DNA of 64,000 nucleotides from Bradyrhizobium algeriense (GCF_036924595.1 NZ_JAZHRV010000001.1:7343501-7407500); one strand, 5' to 3'; positions 37,699 through 45,955 are shown, counted from the first letter of the stretch. The notes: generated by a model not told the origin, from the letters alone. A program made the numbers and translations.

Positions 37699-38418
37699 TC
37701 ACCCGTCTGTCGTTCTTTTTGTGCCTTTTTGGCCGGGCCTCGCGGCCCATAAATCCGGCCGGCGCGTCCGGGTCAGGGCCTCGGCTTCGGCCCGGCGCCA
37801 GGCCGCCACCTTGGCATGGTCGCCTGAGATCAGGATTTCCGGGATGCCAAGGCCCTCGAACTCCTGCGGGCGGGTGAATTGGGGGTACTCCAGTAGTCCT
37901 TCGGAAAAGCTTTCGTCCTCACCCGAGGCCTGCTTGCCCATCACACCCGGCAAAAGCCGCACGCAGGCGTCGATCAGGGTCATCGCGGCGATCTCGCCAC
38001 CGGACAACACATAGTCTCCGATCGAGACCTCCTCGAGGTGCCGGGCTTCGATGACCCGCTGATCGACCCCCTCGAACCTCCCGCAGACGACCAGCGGCCC
38101 GGGGCCAGCGGCGAGTTCCGCCACAAGCGACTGGGTCAATGGCCGACCCCGCGGGCTCATCAGGAGGCGCGGACGGCTTTGGTCGATATCCGCAGCATCG
38201 ATCGCCGCCGCCAGCACGTCGGCGCGCAACACCATCCCCGGGCCGCCGCCGGCCGGGGTGTCATCGACGCTGCGGTGGCGGTCGGTGGCGGAGTCCCTGA
38301 TGTCGCGCGCCTCCAGCTCCCACAGGCCTGAAGTCAGCGCCTTGCCCGCCAGGCTGACGCCGAGCGGCCCGGGAAACATCTCGGGGAACAGTGTGAGGAC
38401 GGTAGCGCGCCAGGTCAT
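37699..38418 (-). CDS. trmD: tRNA (guanine-N1)-methyltransferase
   Basis: This 239-aa SPOUT-class enzyme makes m1G37 in tRNA. Seen: [51 protein letters not shown] (trefoil-knot SAM site) and [19 protein letters not shown]. In most relatives trmD directly follows rimM. Here a 1.48-kb transposon-like insertion separates them, so the gene now needs read-through or a new promoter. The ATG has only a weak ribosome binding site. Confidence 0.96.
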   Translation of the reverse strand: MTWRATVLTLFPEMFPGPLGVSLAGKALTSGLWELEARDIRDSATDRHRSVDDTPAGGGPGMVLRADVLAAAIDAADIDQSRPRLLMSPRGRPLTQSLVAELAAGPGPLVVCGRFEGVDQRVIEARHLEEVSIGDYVLSGGEIAAMTLIDACVRLLPGVMGKQASGEDESFSEGLLEYPQFTRPQEFEGLGIPEILISGDHAKVAAWRRAEAEALTRTRRPDLWAARPGQKGTKRTTDG

Positions 38419-38446
38419 GGTCGTATGATCGCCATTGGATTTAGAC

Positions 38447-38476
38447 CGTCATACTCGGGCTTGACCCGCGTATCCA
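38447..38476. repeat. Left half of a GGGCTTGACCCG-family repeat split by an insertion
   Basis: CGTCATACTCGGGCTTGACC then CGCGTATCCA. The continuation expected from other copies (ATCCATC.TCTTTTGAA) is found only at 39954 onward, on the far side of the inserted element. The last 8 bp (CGTATCCA) are the left target-site duplication. Confidence 0.8.
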
Positions 38477-38834
38477 CGGCATTAGGTAGCGAACTCGCCT
38501 TGTCGCTATCGGTCGATGCTGCCGTTGGAGGCCAGCGGTGTCCGGTTTGTTCTTGACCATCAAGGCGGGGCATCGTGGATAACCCTTGCCAAACCTTAAG
38601 GTCCGGCGCTGTAGACGTGATTCGTGAGGGCTGATAGATTTAAAGAAATTACCGCGCCGGAGTGATCCGACGCGGTAAATCGAGCCAAGGTCGCGTTGGC
38701 GAGGGCTTAGCCCTTCCGATTATCTTCTGACGGCTTGCCACATGGGTTTCTCTGGGTCCGGCGCGGCCGGGGTTTGAGTGGCCTTGCGAAGGGAAGTGTT
38801 CCGCAAAAAACTGTCTTCCCTCTGCGGTGATACG

Positions 38835-38871
38835 AACGGCGACGGCCTCATTGGGCGTCGCCGTTTTGTTT
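38835..38871 (+). terminator. Plus-strand terminator-like hairpin inside the inserted element
   Basis: AACGGCGACG / CGTCGCCGTT form a perfect 10-bp stem with 11-nt loop followed by TTGTTT on the plus strand. It overlaps the 3' end of the DUF5343-like gene, which runs the other way. It would end a plus-strand transcript from the element's non-coding left part (38500-38835), where a further hairpin (GAAGGGAAG...CTTCCCTC) occurs; whether an RNA is made there is unknown. Confidence 0.55.
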
Positions 38872-39600
38872 AGCTGCGTCTTCTTTGATTATCGGAAAAC
38901 AGAAATCGAGAACTGCGCTGAACGTTGTCACGAACTTTGCGCGGTCATCGGCCGTCCAACCCTCGCCGGCTGCTGGCAGGCTAGCCAGTAGACCCGCCAG
39001 CGCAGGCGGCAAGCCACTATGCGCGGTGCTAGCAGTAGGCCTGGCAACGGCTTTCAGAAAGCTGCTGCGCTTGGCCGCCGCCGGGGCCGTTGGTTTCGGA
39101 AGAATGCGCAGGACCGATCGATTCTGCTGTGCCTTTGGCTTTTCCGGCGCAAGTCCGGCGGCGGCACACAATCCCTGAAAGAGCGTGATCATTCGATCTC
39201 GCTGGCCAGCTGGCTGGTAGCTTCGAAAGGCGTCGCGAATGGCGACATCGTCATCCTGGGAAGGATCAGCGAACGCAAACACGTCGGCGTATGCGCCCTT
39301 GAGCCAGTCCTCAAGGCGCTTCTTATATTCAGCCTCCGGAGCCAGACGGATACCTTCGAAGGTGGGCGTTGGCCTGCCCGCCTCGTCAATCAAATCGAGC
39401 GCCTGCAGCGCGTACAGGGTCCGAGGGATCAAGCTCTCCGAAATGCTCGCGCGGGCGAGAACCTCTGCATTGATAGGCGGCGGCAAGCCACGATTGCGGT
39501 GACGATCAACCAGATCAAGGATTGCGCTTGCCGGCGCATAGGGACAGGGCTTATCTGCTGTAACGGCCACGTCGGCCTCCGTTTCAGTCGCTTGTACCAT
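38848..39600 (-). CDS. DUF5343-like protein carried by the inserted element
   Basis: About 250 aa. The N-terminal half (PYAPASAILDLVDRHRNRG... LIPRTLYALQALDLIDEAGRPT... SYQPAGQRDRMITLFQGLCAAAG) matches the DUF5343 pattern and looks like a winged-helix region followed by helices. The C-terminal part is Ala/Pro-rich, then a helix bundle with DDRAKFVTTFSAVLDFCFPII. Starting at 39609 would add three residues (MCF). There is no clear ribosome binding site; a palindromic AT-rich control region abuts the start. It is oriented with the host operon. The molecular function of the family is unknown; a DNA-binding or regulatory role is an inference from the fold-like pattern. Confidence 0.8.
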   Translation of the reverse strand: MVQATETEADVAVTADKPCPYAPASAILDLVDRHRNRGLPPPINAEVLARASISESLIPRTLYALQALDLIDEAGRPTPTFEGIRLAPEAEYKKRLEDWLKGAYADVFAFADPSQDDDVAIRDAFRSYQPAGQRDRMITLFQGLCAAAGLAPEKPKAQQNRSVLRILPKPTAPAAAKRSSFLKAVARPTASTAHSGLPPALAGLLASLPAAGEGWTADDRAKFVTTFSAVLDFCFPIIKEDAAKQNGDAQ

Positions 39601-39610
39601 AAAACACATC

Positions 39611-39660
39611 GTACAGATAAAGTAAATAGCGTCCTGTTATCTGTACTGCAGGTACTGTAC
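39611..39660 (-). promoter_or_regulatory. Palindromic operator-like region of the DUF5343-like gene
   Basis: GTACAGATAA (39611-39620) and TTATCTGTAC (39637-39646) are a perfect 10-bp inverted repeat with 16-bp spacing, and a further CTGTAC sits at 39655-39660. On the minus strand TATATAGTAC just upstream could hold a -10 box. The half-sites therefore overlap promoter, leader and start codon, as expected for repression, possibly autoregulation. Confidence 0.6.
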
Positions 39661-39967
39661 TATATAACTATTTGAATTTGCTAATAAAAATAATTTAGAT
39701 ACGCGTGTGTACTAAAACATGGTGTAGAAAAATGAACTTATCGGTGGAAACGCGAGTGAAATCCGCCCCGATCTGATTCGCCGAACGCGCGGCGGATGGC
39801 TAGCAGCTGCGCCTAGCGGGGCTTTTCTGTCTTGGGAGTGACAGCGCTTACGGAAGAGCTGGCGCGGCAAAATTCTGTTCTGTGTTCAAACGGTGGGTAG
39901 AGATACTCGAAAGCGAGCCAAAATAGGCTTGGTGAGTTTGCTACCTAATGCTGCGTATCCATCTTAT

Positions 39968-40010
39968 TTGAAAAGGATGGATCGTCTTCTTTGAAAAGGA
40001 TGGATCGTCG
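39968..40010. repeat. 20-bp tandem direct repeat beside the insertion
   Basis: TTTGAAAAGGATGGATCGTC occurs twice with 3 bp between (39968-39987 and 39991-40010). It is the right half of the split dispersed repeat, locally duplicated. The remaining 60 bp to the rimM stop codon hold nothing recognised. Confidence 0.85.
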
Positions 40011-40071
40011 GGGCGCAGACAAGTTTACGTAGCCTTGCGCAAGGCAGACCACTTGGCCCGGCGACGACAAG

Positions 40072-40596
40072 TCAGGGCTGGGCGTCGTCGCCTTCGATTT
40101 CGATTTCCTGCGGCAGTTCGATCACCACGCGGCCGCCCGCGAGGTCGACCGTCGGCACCACCGCATTGGTGAACGGCAGCAGCATGGTCGGCCCCTGCGG
40201 CGGCGCGATCTCGATGATGTCGCCGGCGCCGAAATTATGGATCGCAGTGACGCGGCCGAGCGGCTCATCCGCGGCATTGACCGCCGCAAGCCCGATCAGG
40301 TCGGCGTGATAATATTCGTCCTCATCGGTCTCAGGCAGTTTTTCGCGCGCGACATAGAGCTCGATGCCGTTGAGCCGTTCGGCGTCCTCGCGGGTGGCGA
40401 TGCCCTTCAGCGTCGCCACCAGATGGTCCCTGGCCTCGCGGACATGCGTCACCTCGAACTGGCGCGCGCCGTCTTTCGTCATCAGCGGGCCGTAATGTTT
40501 TACGGCCAGCGGATCTTCGGTGAACGTCCACAGTTTCACCGCGCCGCGCACGCCGTGCGCAGCGCCGATACGGGCGACGCAAATCGGTGCTGCCAC
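40072..40596 (-). CDS. rimM: Ribosome maturation factor RimM
   Basis: This 174-aa protein helps assemble the 30S head. Seen: [23 protein letters not shown] at the N-terminal RimM domain, [36 protein letters not shown] at the PRC-barrel start and [15 protein letters not shown]. The start is GTG at 40596, 19 bp after rpsP. Downstream the transposon-like element separates it from trmD. Confidence 0.95.
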   Translation of the reverse strand: MAAPICVARIGAAHGVRGAVKLWTFTEDPLAVKHYGPLMTKDGARQFEVTHVREARDHLVATLKGIATREDAERLNGIELYVAREKLPETDEDEYYHADLIGLAAVNAADEPLGRVTAIHNFGAGDIIEIAPPQGPTMLLPFTNAVVPTVDLAGGRVVIELPQEIEIEGDDAQP

Positions 40597-40615
40597 CGTC
40601 GTGCGCCGCTACGCT

Positions 40616-40948
40616 TTACGCCTTTGCGGCGGCTTCGGCGCGCGCCTTGCGCTCCTTGCGCGGCACGGCCTTTTCCGGGTTGCTGCGGGCGGGGCGCTTG
40701 ACGATGCCGGCGGCATCCAGGAAGCGGGTCACGCGATCCGACGGCTGCGCGCCCTTGGCGAGCCAGGACTTCACCTTGTCCATGTCGAGCTTCAGCCGCG
40801 ACTCATTATCTTTCGGCAGCAACGGGTTGAAATGACCGAGCCGCTCGATGAAGCGGCCGTCACGGGGAAAGCGCGAGTCGGCGACGACGACGTGATAGAC
40901 CGGGCGCTTCTTGGTGCCTGCGCGAGCGAGGCGGATAACGACTGACAT
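40616..40948 (-). CDS. rpsP: 30S ribosomal protein S16
   Basis: The 110-aa protein begins [42 protein letters not shown], the diagnostic S16 pattern, with [17 protein letters not shown] and an Ala/Lys-rich tail. ATG 40948 has GGAG; the open frame upstream runs through a dispersed repeat and is not coding. First gene of the rpsP-rimM-trmD-rplS set. Confidence 0.97.
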   Translation of the reverse strand: MSVVIRLARAGTKKRPVYHVVVADSRFPRDGRFIERLGHFNPLLPKDNESRLKLDMDKVKSWLAKGAQPSDRVTRFLDAAGIVKRPARSNPEKAVPRKERKARAEAAAKA

Positions 40949-40995
40949 TTGGTTCTCCTGAGTGTGGGTTAATTGAAAGTCTGTTTGGTCGAATT

Positions 40996-41080
40996 CGTCA
41001 TTGCGAGGAGCGAAGCGACGAAGCAATCCAGCTTGGTTCTTGGCGAAGGGTGGATTGCTTCGCTGCGCTCGCAATGACGG
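40996..41080. repeat. Dispersed palindromic repeat (CGTCATTGCGAG family)
   Basis: CGTCATTGCGAGGAGCGAAG...AGCAATCCA and TGGATTGCTTCGCTGCGCTC...AATGACG. It lies in the rpsP leader, between ffh and rpsP on the same strand. Confidence 0.85.
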
Positions 41081-41086
41081 AAGAGG

Positions 41087-42634
41087 TCATTTCTTCTTCC
41101 CGGGAAAGCCGCCGAGGCCCGGCAAGGTCGGCTTGCCGCTGAGGCCTGTAAGGCCCGGCACATTCGGCAGTCCCTGACGCAGGCCGACCGGAAGATCCTT
41201 CGGCAAATTCGGCAGGCCGCCTCCGGCGCCGCCCTGCATCTTGTCGGCCAGCGCCTTCATCTCTTCCGGCGAGGGCGGCTTCATGCCGCCGCCAAAGCCC
41301 ATCGCCTGCGCGATGCCGGCCATCGGGCCGCGCTTGCCCGAACCCATGGCCTTCATCATGTCGGCCATGTTCCGGTGCATCTTCAGGAGCTTGTTGACCT
41401 GCTCGACATTCTGGCCGGCGCCGGCGGCAATGCGCTTCTTGCGGCTGGCTTTCAGGATGTCGGGGTTCTTGCGTTCGGCCCGCGTCATCGAATCGATGAT
41501 CGCGACCTGGCGCTTCAAAATCTTGTCGTCGATCCCGGCGGCGGCGATCTGGTTCTTCATCTTGGCAACGCCGGGCATCATGCCCATCAACCCGCTGATG
41601 CCGCCCATGTTCGCCATCTGCAGCAACTGCTCGCGCATATCGGTCAGGTCGAACTGGCCCTTGCGCATCCGCTCGGCGGTGCGCGCGGCCTTTTCGGCGT
41701 CGATATTCGCCGCCGCGCGTTCGACCAGCGACACCACGTCGCCCATGCCGAGGATGCGGCCGGCGATGCGGCTCGGATGAAAATCTTCCAGCGCGTCGGT
41801 TTTTTCGCCGGTGCCGATCAGTTTGATCGGCTTGCCGGTGACCGCGCGCATCGACAGCGCGGCGCCGCCGCGGCCATCGCCGTCGACGCGCGTCAGTACG
41901 ATGCCGGTGAGGCCGACGCGCTGATCGAAGGCGCGCGCGAGATTGACCGCGTCCTGGCCGGTCAGGGAATCCGCGACCAGCAGCACTTCATGCGGATTGG
42001 CCGTGGTTTTGATCTCGGCCGCTTCGCTCATCATCTCTTCGTCGAGCGTGGTGCGGCCGGCGGTGTCGAGCAGCACCACGTCATAGCCGCCGAGCTTGCC
42101 GGCTTCGAGGGCGCGTTTGGCGATCTGCGCCGGCTTCTGGCCGGCCACGATCGGCAGCGTCGGAATATCGAGGTCGCGGCCGAGCACGGCCAATTGCTCC
42201 ATCGCCGCCGGGCGGTAGATGTCGAGCGAGGCCATCAGCACCTTGCGCTTGTCGCGCTGGGTCATGCGGCGGGCGAGTTTTGCGGTGGTGGTGGTTTTGC
42301 CGGAGCCTTGCAGACCGACCATCATGATGGCGACCGGCGGCACCGCATTGAGGTCGATGGTCTGGCCGTCGGAACCAAGCGTGGCGATCAGTTCGTCATG
42401 GACAATCTTGACCACCATCTGGCCGGGCGTCACCGACTTGACGACGGTGGCGCCGACCGCCTGCTCGCGGACGCGGTCGGTGAAGCCTCTGACCACGTCG
42501 AGCGAGACGTCGGCTTCCAGCAGCGCGCGGCGCACCTCGCGCATCGCGGCGTCGACATCGGCCTCCGACAGCGAACCGCGGCCCGTCAGCCGATCGAGTA
42601 TCCCACCAAGCTTTTCCGACAGATTGTCGAACAA
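41087..42634 (-). CDS. ffh: Signal recognition particle protein
   Basis: The 515-aa SRP54 homologue delivers ribosomes making membrane proteins to FtsY. An N-domain helix bundle is followed by the GTPase domain (G1 GLQGSGKTTTTAKLA, G3 DTAGRT, VLTRVDGDGRGG), then the Met-rich M domain (GGISGLMGMMPGVAKM ... MRKGQFDLTDMREQLLQM) and a Gly/Pro-rich tail with repeated LPGL units. Its receptor gene ftsY is at 57.3 kb. Confidence 0.97.
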   Translation of the reverse strand: MFDNLSEKLGGILDRLTGRGSLSEADVDAAMREVRRALLEADVSLDVVRGFTDRVREQAVGATVVKSVTPGQMVVKIVHDELIATLGSDGQTIDLNAVPPVAIMMVGLQGSGKTTTTAKLARRMTQRDKRKVLMASLDIYRPAAMEQLAVLGRDLDIPTLPIVAGQKPAQIAKRALEAGKLGGYDVVLLDTAGRTTLDEEMMSEAAEIKTTANPHEVLLVADSLTGQDAVNLARAFDQRVGLTGIVLTRVDGDGRGGAALSMRAVTGKPIKLIGTGEKTDALEDFHPSRIAGRILGMGDVVSLVERAAANIDAEKAARTAERMRKGQFDLTDMREQLLQMANMGGISGLMGMMPGVAKMKNQIAAAGIDDKILKRQVAIIDSMTRAERKNPDILKASRKKRIAAGAGQNVEQVNKLLKMHRNMADMMKAMGSGKRGPMAGIAQAMGFGGGMKPPSPEEMKALADKMQGGAGGGLPNLPKDLPVGLRQGLPNVPGLTGLSGKPTLPGLGGFPGKKK

Positions 42635-43054
42635 TGCCGTTGTCCTTTGTCCTGCTGTTCGCAGGCGCTATATCGATTCATCCACCACTGTCATCGCCCG
42701 CCTTGTACGCAATTGCGCACAAGGCGGGGTATGACGACCTACATATGTCTCGGCGGAACACGCCGAAACGATCGTCCAAACACTTTCGCGCCCGAGGGCG
42801 CATCGCGCTGTCGGGCGTTGGCCTCCGGTCTCATGGGCCGGGCGGCGGGTCGAAAAGAACGTCTTTCCGAGAAAGTGCGCGGGTTAAACGCCGGGAAGGG
42901 GCGGAAGTCAAGGAGAAACTGGGGTATAATGCCCCGCGAGCTTAGTTCTAAGACTCTGAAGCATCGACGCTTTTAGCGTTTAGGACAAGTCGGAGCGCGC
43001 GTGCCCTTTTACCGCAGGTTCCAAGTTGAGCCATGACACGCCATATAAAGCACC
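42635..43054. other. 420-bp gap between ffh and the MBL-fold gene
   Basis: A divergent intergenic region that should hold both promoters. It contains the palindrome at 42697-42728 and no open frame with convincing coding character; a 103-codon plus-strand frame (42634-42945) lacks a ribosome binding site and any recognisable pattern. Confidence 0.6.
42697..42728. repeat. 32-bp near-perfect palindrome
   Basis: CCCGCCTTGTACGCAA joined to TTGCGCACAAGGCGGG; only one base pair of the symmetry (A/C) is broken. It lies in the divergent ffh/MBL promoter region. A related core (CGCAACTGCGCAC) is at 25367-25379, so it is probably another dispersed element, though an operator is possible. Confidence 0.8.
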
Positions 43055-44155
43055 ATGTCATCCACTCTCTCCCGCCCTTCGCGATCTTCCGTGCCCATCA
43101 CCCGCCGCCGTGTCTTTACAGTGCTTGCTGGCGCCGCCGCAGCCATCGGTGCGCCCTCGATCTGGATCAGCAATATGAAGACCTATGACGGCCCCGTTTC
43201 CGATCATTTCGACGGAACCCGCTTCTTCGATCCCGATGGCGCGCCGCCGAAATCATTGGCCGAGGTGCTGCGCTGGCAGTTCGGCACCGATCGCAAACGC
43301 GCGAGCTGGCCGGATTGGGTGCCGAATGCGCACAGCGATACGCCGCCGCCGCGCGTCGGCGGTGACAAGGTGCGGCTGTCCTATGTCGGCCACGTCACCT
43401 GGCTGATCCAGACCCGGGATCTGAACATCCTCATCGATCCCGTGTGGTCGATGCGGGCCTCGCCGGTTTCCTTTGCCGGGCCGCGGCGGCACAACGATCC
43501 CGGCATCGCCTTCGACGCGCTGCCCAAGATCGACGTCGTGCTGGTCTCGCACGGTCATTACGACCATCTCGACATCGCGACGCTGTCGAAGCTCGCAGAA
43601 AAGTTTTCGCCGCGCGTGATCACGCCGCTCGGCAACGACGTCACCATGCGTGATACGGACAGCGCGATCAAAGCCGAGGGATTCGACTGGCAGGATCGCG
43701 TCGAACTCGGCAACGGCATCGCGGTGACGCTGGTGCCGACGCGGCACTGGTCGGCGCGCGGATTGTTCGATCGCAACAAGGCGCTGTGGGCGAGTTTTGT
43801 GCTGGAGACGCCCGCGGGGAAACTCTACATCGTCTGCGACTCTGGTTACGGCGAGGGCAAGCATTTCCGCCGCGTCGCCGAGAAGCACGGGCCGCTGCGG
43901 CTGGCGATATTGCCGATCGGCGCCTATGAGCCGCGCTGGTTCATGAAGGACCAGCACATGAATCCGTCCGATGCGGTGAAGGCGCTCGCCGATTGCGGCG
44001 CGCAAGAAGCGCTGGCGCATCATCACGGCACGTTCCAGCTGACGGATGAAGCGATCGACGAGCCGGTCAATGCGCTGGCCGATGCGCTCAAGGAGGCGAA
44101 GATTCCGCCCGAGCGGTTCGCGGCGCTGAAGCCGGGGCAGGTGGTGGAGATTTAA
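43055..44155 (+). CDS. Exported MBL-fold metallohydrolase (NAPE-PLD/UlaG-like)
   Basis: The 366-aa protein has a Tat-type leader (ITRRRVFTVLAGAAAAIG) and a metallo-beta-lactamase fold with the zinc motif VSHGHYDHLD, plus YVGHVTWLIQTRDLNILIDPVWS, RHWSARGLFDRNKALWASF and the late HHHGTFQL. This arrangement matches L-ascorbate-6-phosphate lactonase/N-acyl-phosphatidylethanolamine phospholipase D-like hydrolases; the bacterial substrate is unknown. It converges on the regulator gene at 44207. Confidence 0.88.
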   Translation: MSSTLSRPSRSSVPITRRRVFTVLAGAAAAIGAPSIWISNMKTYDGPVSDHFDGTRFFDPDGAPPKSLAEVLRWQFGTDRKRASWPDWVPNAHSDTPPPRVGGDKVRLSYVGHVTWLIQTRDLNILIDPVWSMRASPVSFAGPRRHNDPGIAFDALPKIDVVLVSHGHYDHLDIATLSKLAEKFSPRVITPLGNDVTMRDTDSAIKAEGFDWQDRVELGNGIAVTLVPTRHWSARGLFDRNKALWASFVLETPAGKLYIVCDSGYGEGKHFRRVAEKHGPLRLAILPIGAYEPRWFMKDQHMNPSDAVKALADCGAQEALAHHHGTFQLTDEAIDEPVNALADALKEAKIPPERFAALKPGQVVEI

Positions 44156-44206
44156 AGCCGTGTTCAAGCGAAGTGGGTTCGCGAAGAAAGCGCGTCAAAC
44201 AAATTC

Positions 44207-45820
44207 CTAGTCCAGACCGGCCCGCCGAAGACCTTCCAGATAATGTTCGAGGTCGGCCGCGTGCTGGATCGGCACGTGATCCCTGACCCAGGCGAGCGAA
44301 ACACTGGGCTGCGCGCGACGCAATTCCTGGAGCGCAGCAGTGGCGATCTCCGGAGACGCGGTCATGCCGGCGGCAGCGGTCAGCACACGGTGGGCGGCGG
44401 CGTAATCGCTGCGGAGGCGGACGGCGGTCCGCGCCATCTGCAACGCCTCGTCGTAATTGCGTCCGATATATTGGGCCATGCAGGCAGAGCCGTAGTAAAG
44501 CGCCAGGAACGGATCGCGCGGGCTGAGCCGGATCGCGCGGCGGGCCGCCTCGACGCCTTCTTGCCAGCGGCCGCAAAATCCCAATCCGGCGGCATAATAG
44601 TTTTGGACCTGCGAAAAATTCGGATTGAGGCGCAGCGCCAGTTCGAATTCGGCCAGCGAATCGTCGAAGCGTCGCGTGATCAGATAGACCGCGCCGAGCG
44701 CAAAATGCGCCCATGCGTCCTCGCTGTCGGCCCGGATCGCCGCCAGCGCCGTACTTTCGGCGATTGGCACGATGTCCTTTAACTCGACCCATCCCATGTG
44801 GGCGCCGAATGTATAACTGGCGCCGAGCACGCCGAGCGCCTGCCCGTTGTTGGGATCGATGCCAATCGCCTTCTGCAACAGATCTTGCGCGATGGCGTGA
44901 TCCTGCTGCGTCACGCGCCAGTAATAAGAAAGCCCGCGCATCACCAGGTCCCAGGCGTCGAGGTTGCCAGGCGGCTTGCGCCGGGCACGAAAATTCTCGG
45001 CTGCGTAGAGCTGCGGCTCGATCGCAGCGACAATCGCCTCAGTGATCTCGTCCTGCACAGCGAATATATCGGCGACGTCGCGGTCGTAACGTTCCGCCCA
45101 AACGTGGCTTCCGTTGGCGACGTCGTTGAGCTGCGCGGTAATACGTACGCGCCCGCCGCTTTTGCGCACGCTGCCTTCGAGCACATAGCCGACGCCAAGA
45201 TCCTTGCCCACTTGCTTCAAATGGACGGCCCTGCCCTTGTAGACGAACGAAGAGTTGCGCGCGATGACGAAGAACCAGCGCAGCTTCGATAGCGCGGCGA
45301 TGATATCTTCACTGATGCCGTCGGAAAAATAATCCTGCTCCGGATCACCGCTCATGTTGCTGAAGGGCAGCACGGCGATGGCAGGACGATCAGGAAGCGG
45401 CGGAGCGGGTTGCGAGAGCTTGCCCGCTGCATCCGGAGGCGAATCGATTGCGTGGGGCGCCTGGTCTGCTTGTGTGCGTACCTCGCCAATGAAGCGGAGA
45501 CCCTTGCGCGCGATGGTGCGGATCAGCTTCTGATCGCGGCCGTTGTCGCCGATTGCCCTTCGCGCCGCGTAGATGCGGCTTGTCAGCGTCGTGTCCGATG
45601 CGCTGCGTCCGCGCCAGACAGATGCGATGAGGTCATCCTTGGTGACGACGCGATCGCGATTCTGGATCAGGTAAATCAGCAGATCGAGCACTTGCGGTTC
45701 GACCTCAATCGATTCCGGTCCGCGGTGTAATTCGCGAAGATCAGTATCGAGGATGTGATCGACAAGAATGAATCGCACGTTGGTGACCCAGCCGGCGGTG
45801 GTCACCGGGTCGTGAACCAT
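44207..45820 (-). CDS. CadC-type winged-helix regulator with TolB-like and TPR domains
   Basis: About 537 aa. The N-terminal OmpR/CadC-like DNA-binding domain (about 15-105: EVEPQVLDLLIYLIQNRDRVVTKDDLIASVWRGR... LIRTIARKGLRFIGEV) is followed by a TolB/adenylate-cyclase-associated domain (IAVLPFSNMSGDPEQDYFSDGISEDIIAALSKL ... YVLEGSVRKSGGRVRITAQL) and TPR-like helices (about 290-500). There is no membrane helix, so it is soluble, unlike CadC. An alternative start lies 14 codons inward (GTG 45778). It is divergent from the RTX/T1SS operon with 135 bp between, suggesting it controls that operon. Confidence 0.87.
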   Translation of the reverse strand: MVHDPVTTAGWVTNVRFILVDHILDTDLRELHRGPESIEVEPQVLDLLIYLIQNRDRVVTKDDLIASVWRGRSASDTTLTSRIYAARRAIGDNGRDQKLIRTIARKGLRFIGEVRTQADQAPHAIDSPPDAAGKLSQPAPPLPDRPAIAVLPFSNMSGDPEQDYFSDGISEDIIAALSKLRWFFVIARNSSFVYKGRAVHLKQVGKDLGVGYVLEGSVRKSGGRVRITAQLNDVANGSHVWAERYDRDVADIFAVQDEITEAIVAAIEPQLYAAENFRARRKPPGNLDAWDLVMRGLSYYWRVTQQDHAIAQDLLQKAIGIDPNNGQALGVLGASYTFGAHMGWVELKDIVPIAESTALAAIRADSEDAWAHFALGAVYLITRRFDDSLAEFELALRLNPNFSQVQNYYAAGLGFCGRWQEGVEAARRAIRLSPRDPFLALYYGSACMAQYIGRNYDEALQMARTAVRLRSDYAAAHRVLTAAAGMTASPEIATAALQELRRAQPSVSLAWVRDHVPIQHAADLEHYLEGLRRAGLD

Positions 45821-45871
45821 ACCACAGTTGGGAAAACAATCAGAAAATCTGGACCACAATTCAAGGCCGCC

Positions 45872-45907
45872 TGAAGCGAAGCTTCAAGTCTGGCACGCGA
45901 GCTGCGG
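45872..45907 (+). promoter_or_regulatory. Sigma-54-like promoter and adjacent inverted repeat before the RTX gene
   Basis: TGGCACG-N4-CTGC at 45891-45905 fits the RpoN -24/-12 consensus TGGCACG-N4-TTGC with one mismatch; the GG and GC doublets have exactly 10 bp between them. It lies 50 bp before the RTX start codon. Just upstream, TGAAGC-GAA-GCTTCA (45872-45886) is a 6-bp inverted repeat that could bind the divergent regulator. Confidence 0.5.
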
Positions 45908-45955
45908 CTAGGCGTGACGCTGAGGGGCTTATCTCTTCGGAAGGAATTTTTTAGC

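Larger units (their letters stand above)
38477..39953. mobile_element. Transposase-less transposon-like element carrying a DUF5343-like gene
   Basis: The ends are 23-bp inverted repeats matching at 20 of 23 positions (left 38477-38499, right 39931-39953; shared core GCATTAGGTAGC; all three differences are C/T or G/A transitions). CGTATCCA occurs directly outside both ends (38469-38476 and 39954-39961), an 8-bp target duplication. Deleting the element plus one copy restores a normal dispersed repeat. The cargo is one minus-strand gene; the left 370 bp and right 340 bp are non-coding, the latter AT-rich near the gene. No transposase is present, so mobility would need help in trans. An 8-bp duplication is compatible with IS families such as IS1595, ISL3 or IS66; the family is unassigned. 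Confidence 0.85.

Noticed and set aside
38600..38840. 6S, SRP or tmRNA-like RNA in the gap before the DUF5343-like gene
   Set aside because: I looked for the conserved SRP tip, the tmRNA tag and tRNA-like ends and found none; only generic hairpins remain.
39968..40010. CRISPR-like direct repeats
   Set aside because: Only two copies, separated by 3 bp, with no spacers; they are a local duplication within a dispersed repeat.
42634..42945. 103-codon plus-strand frame in the ffh/MBL gap
   Set aside because: It starts inside ffh, passes through the 32-bp palindrome, has no ribosome binding site and matches no family pattern I know.
41375..42976. 533-codon plus-strand frame opposite ffh
   Set aside because: Antisense shadow of a conserved housekeeping gene.
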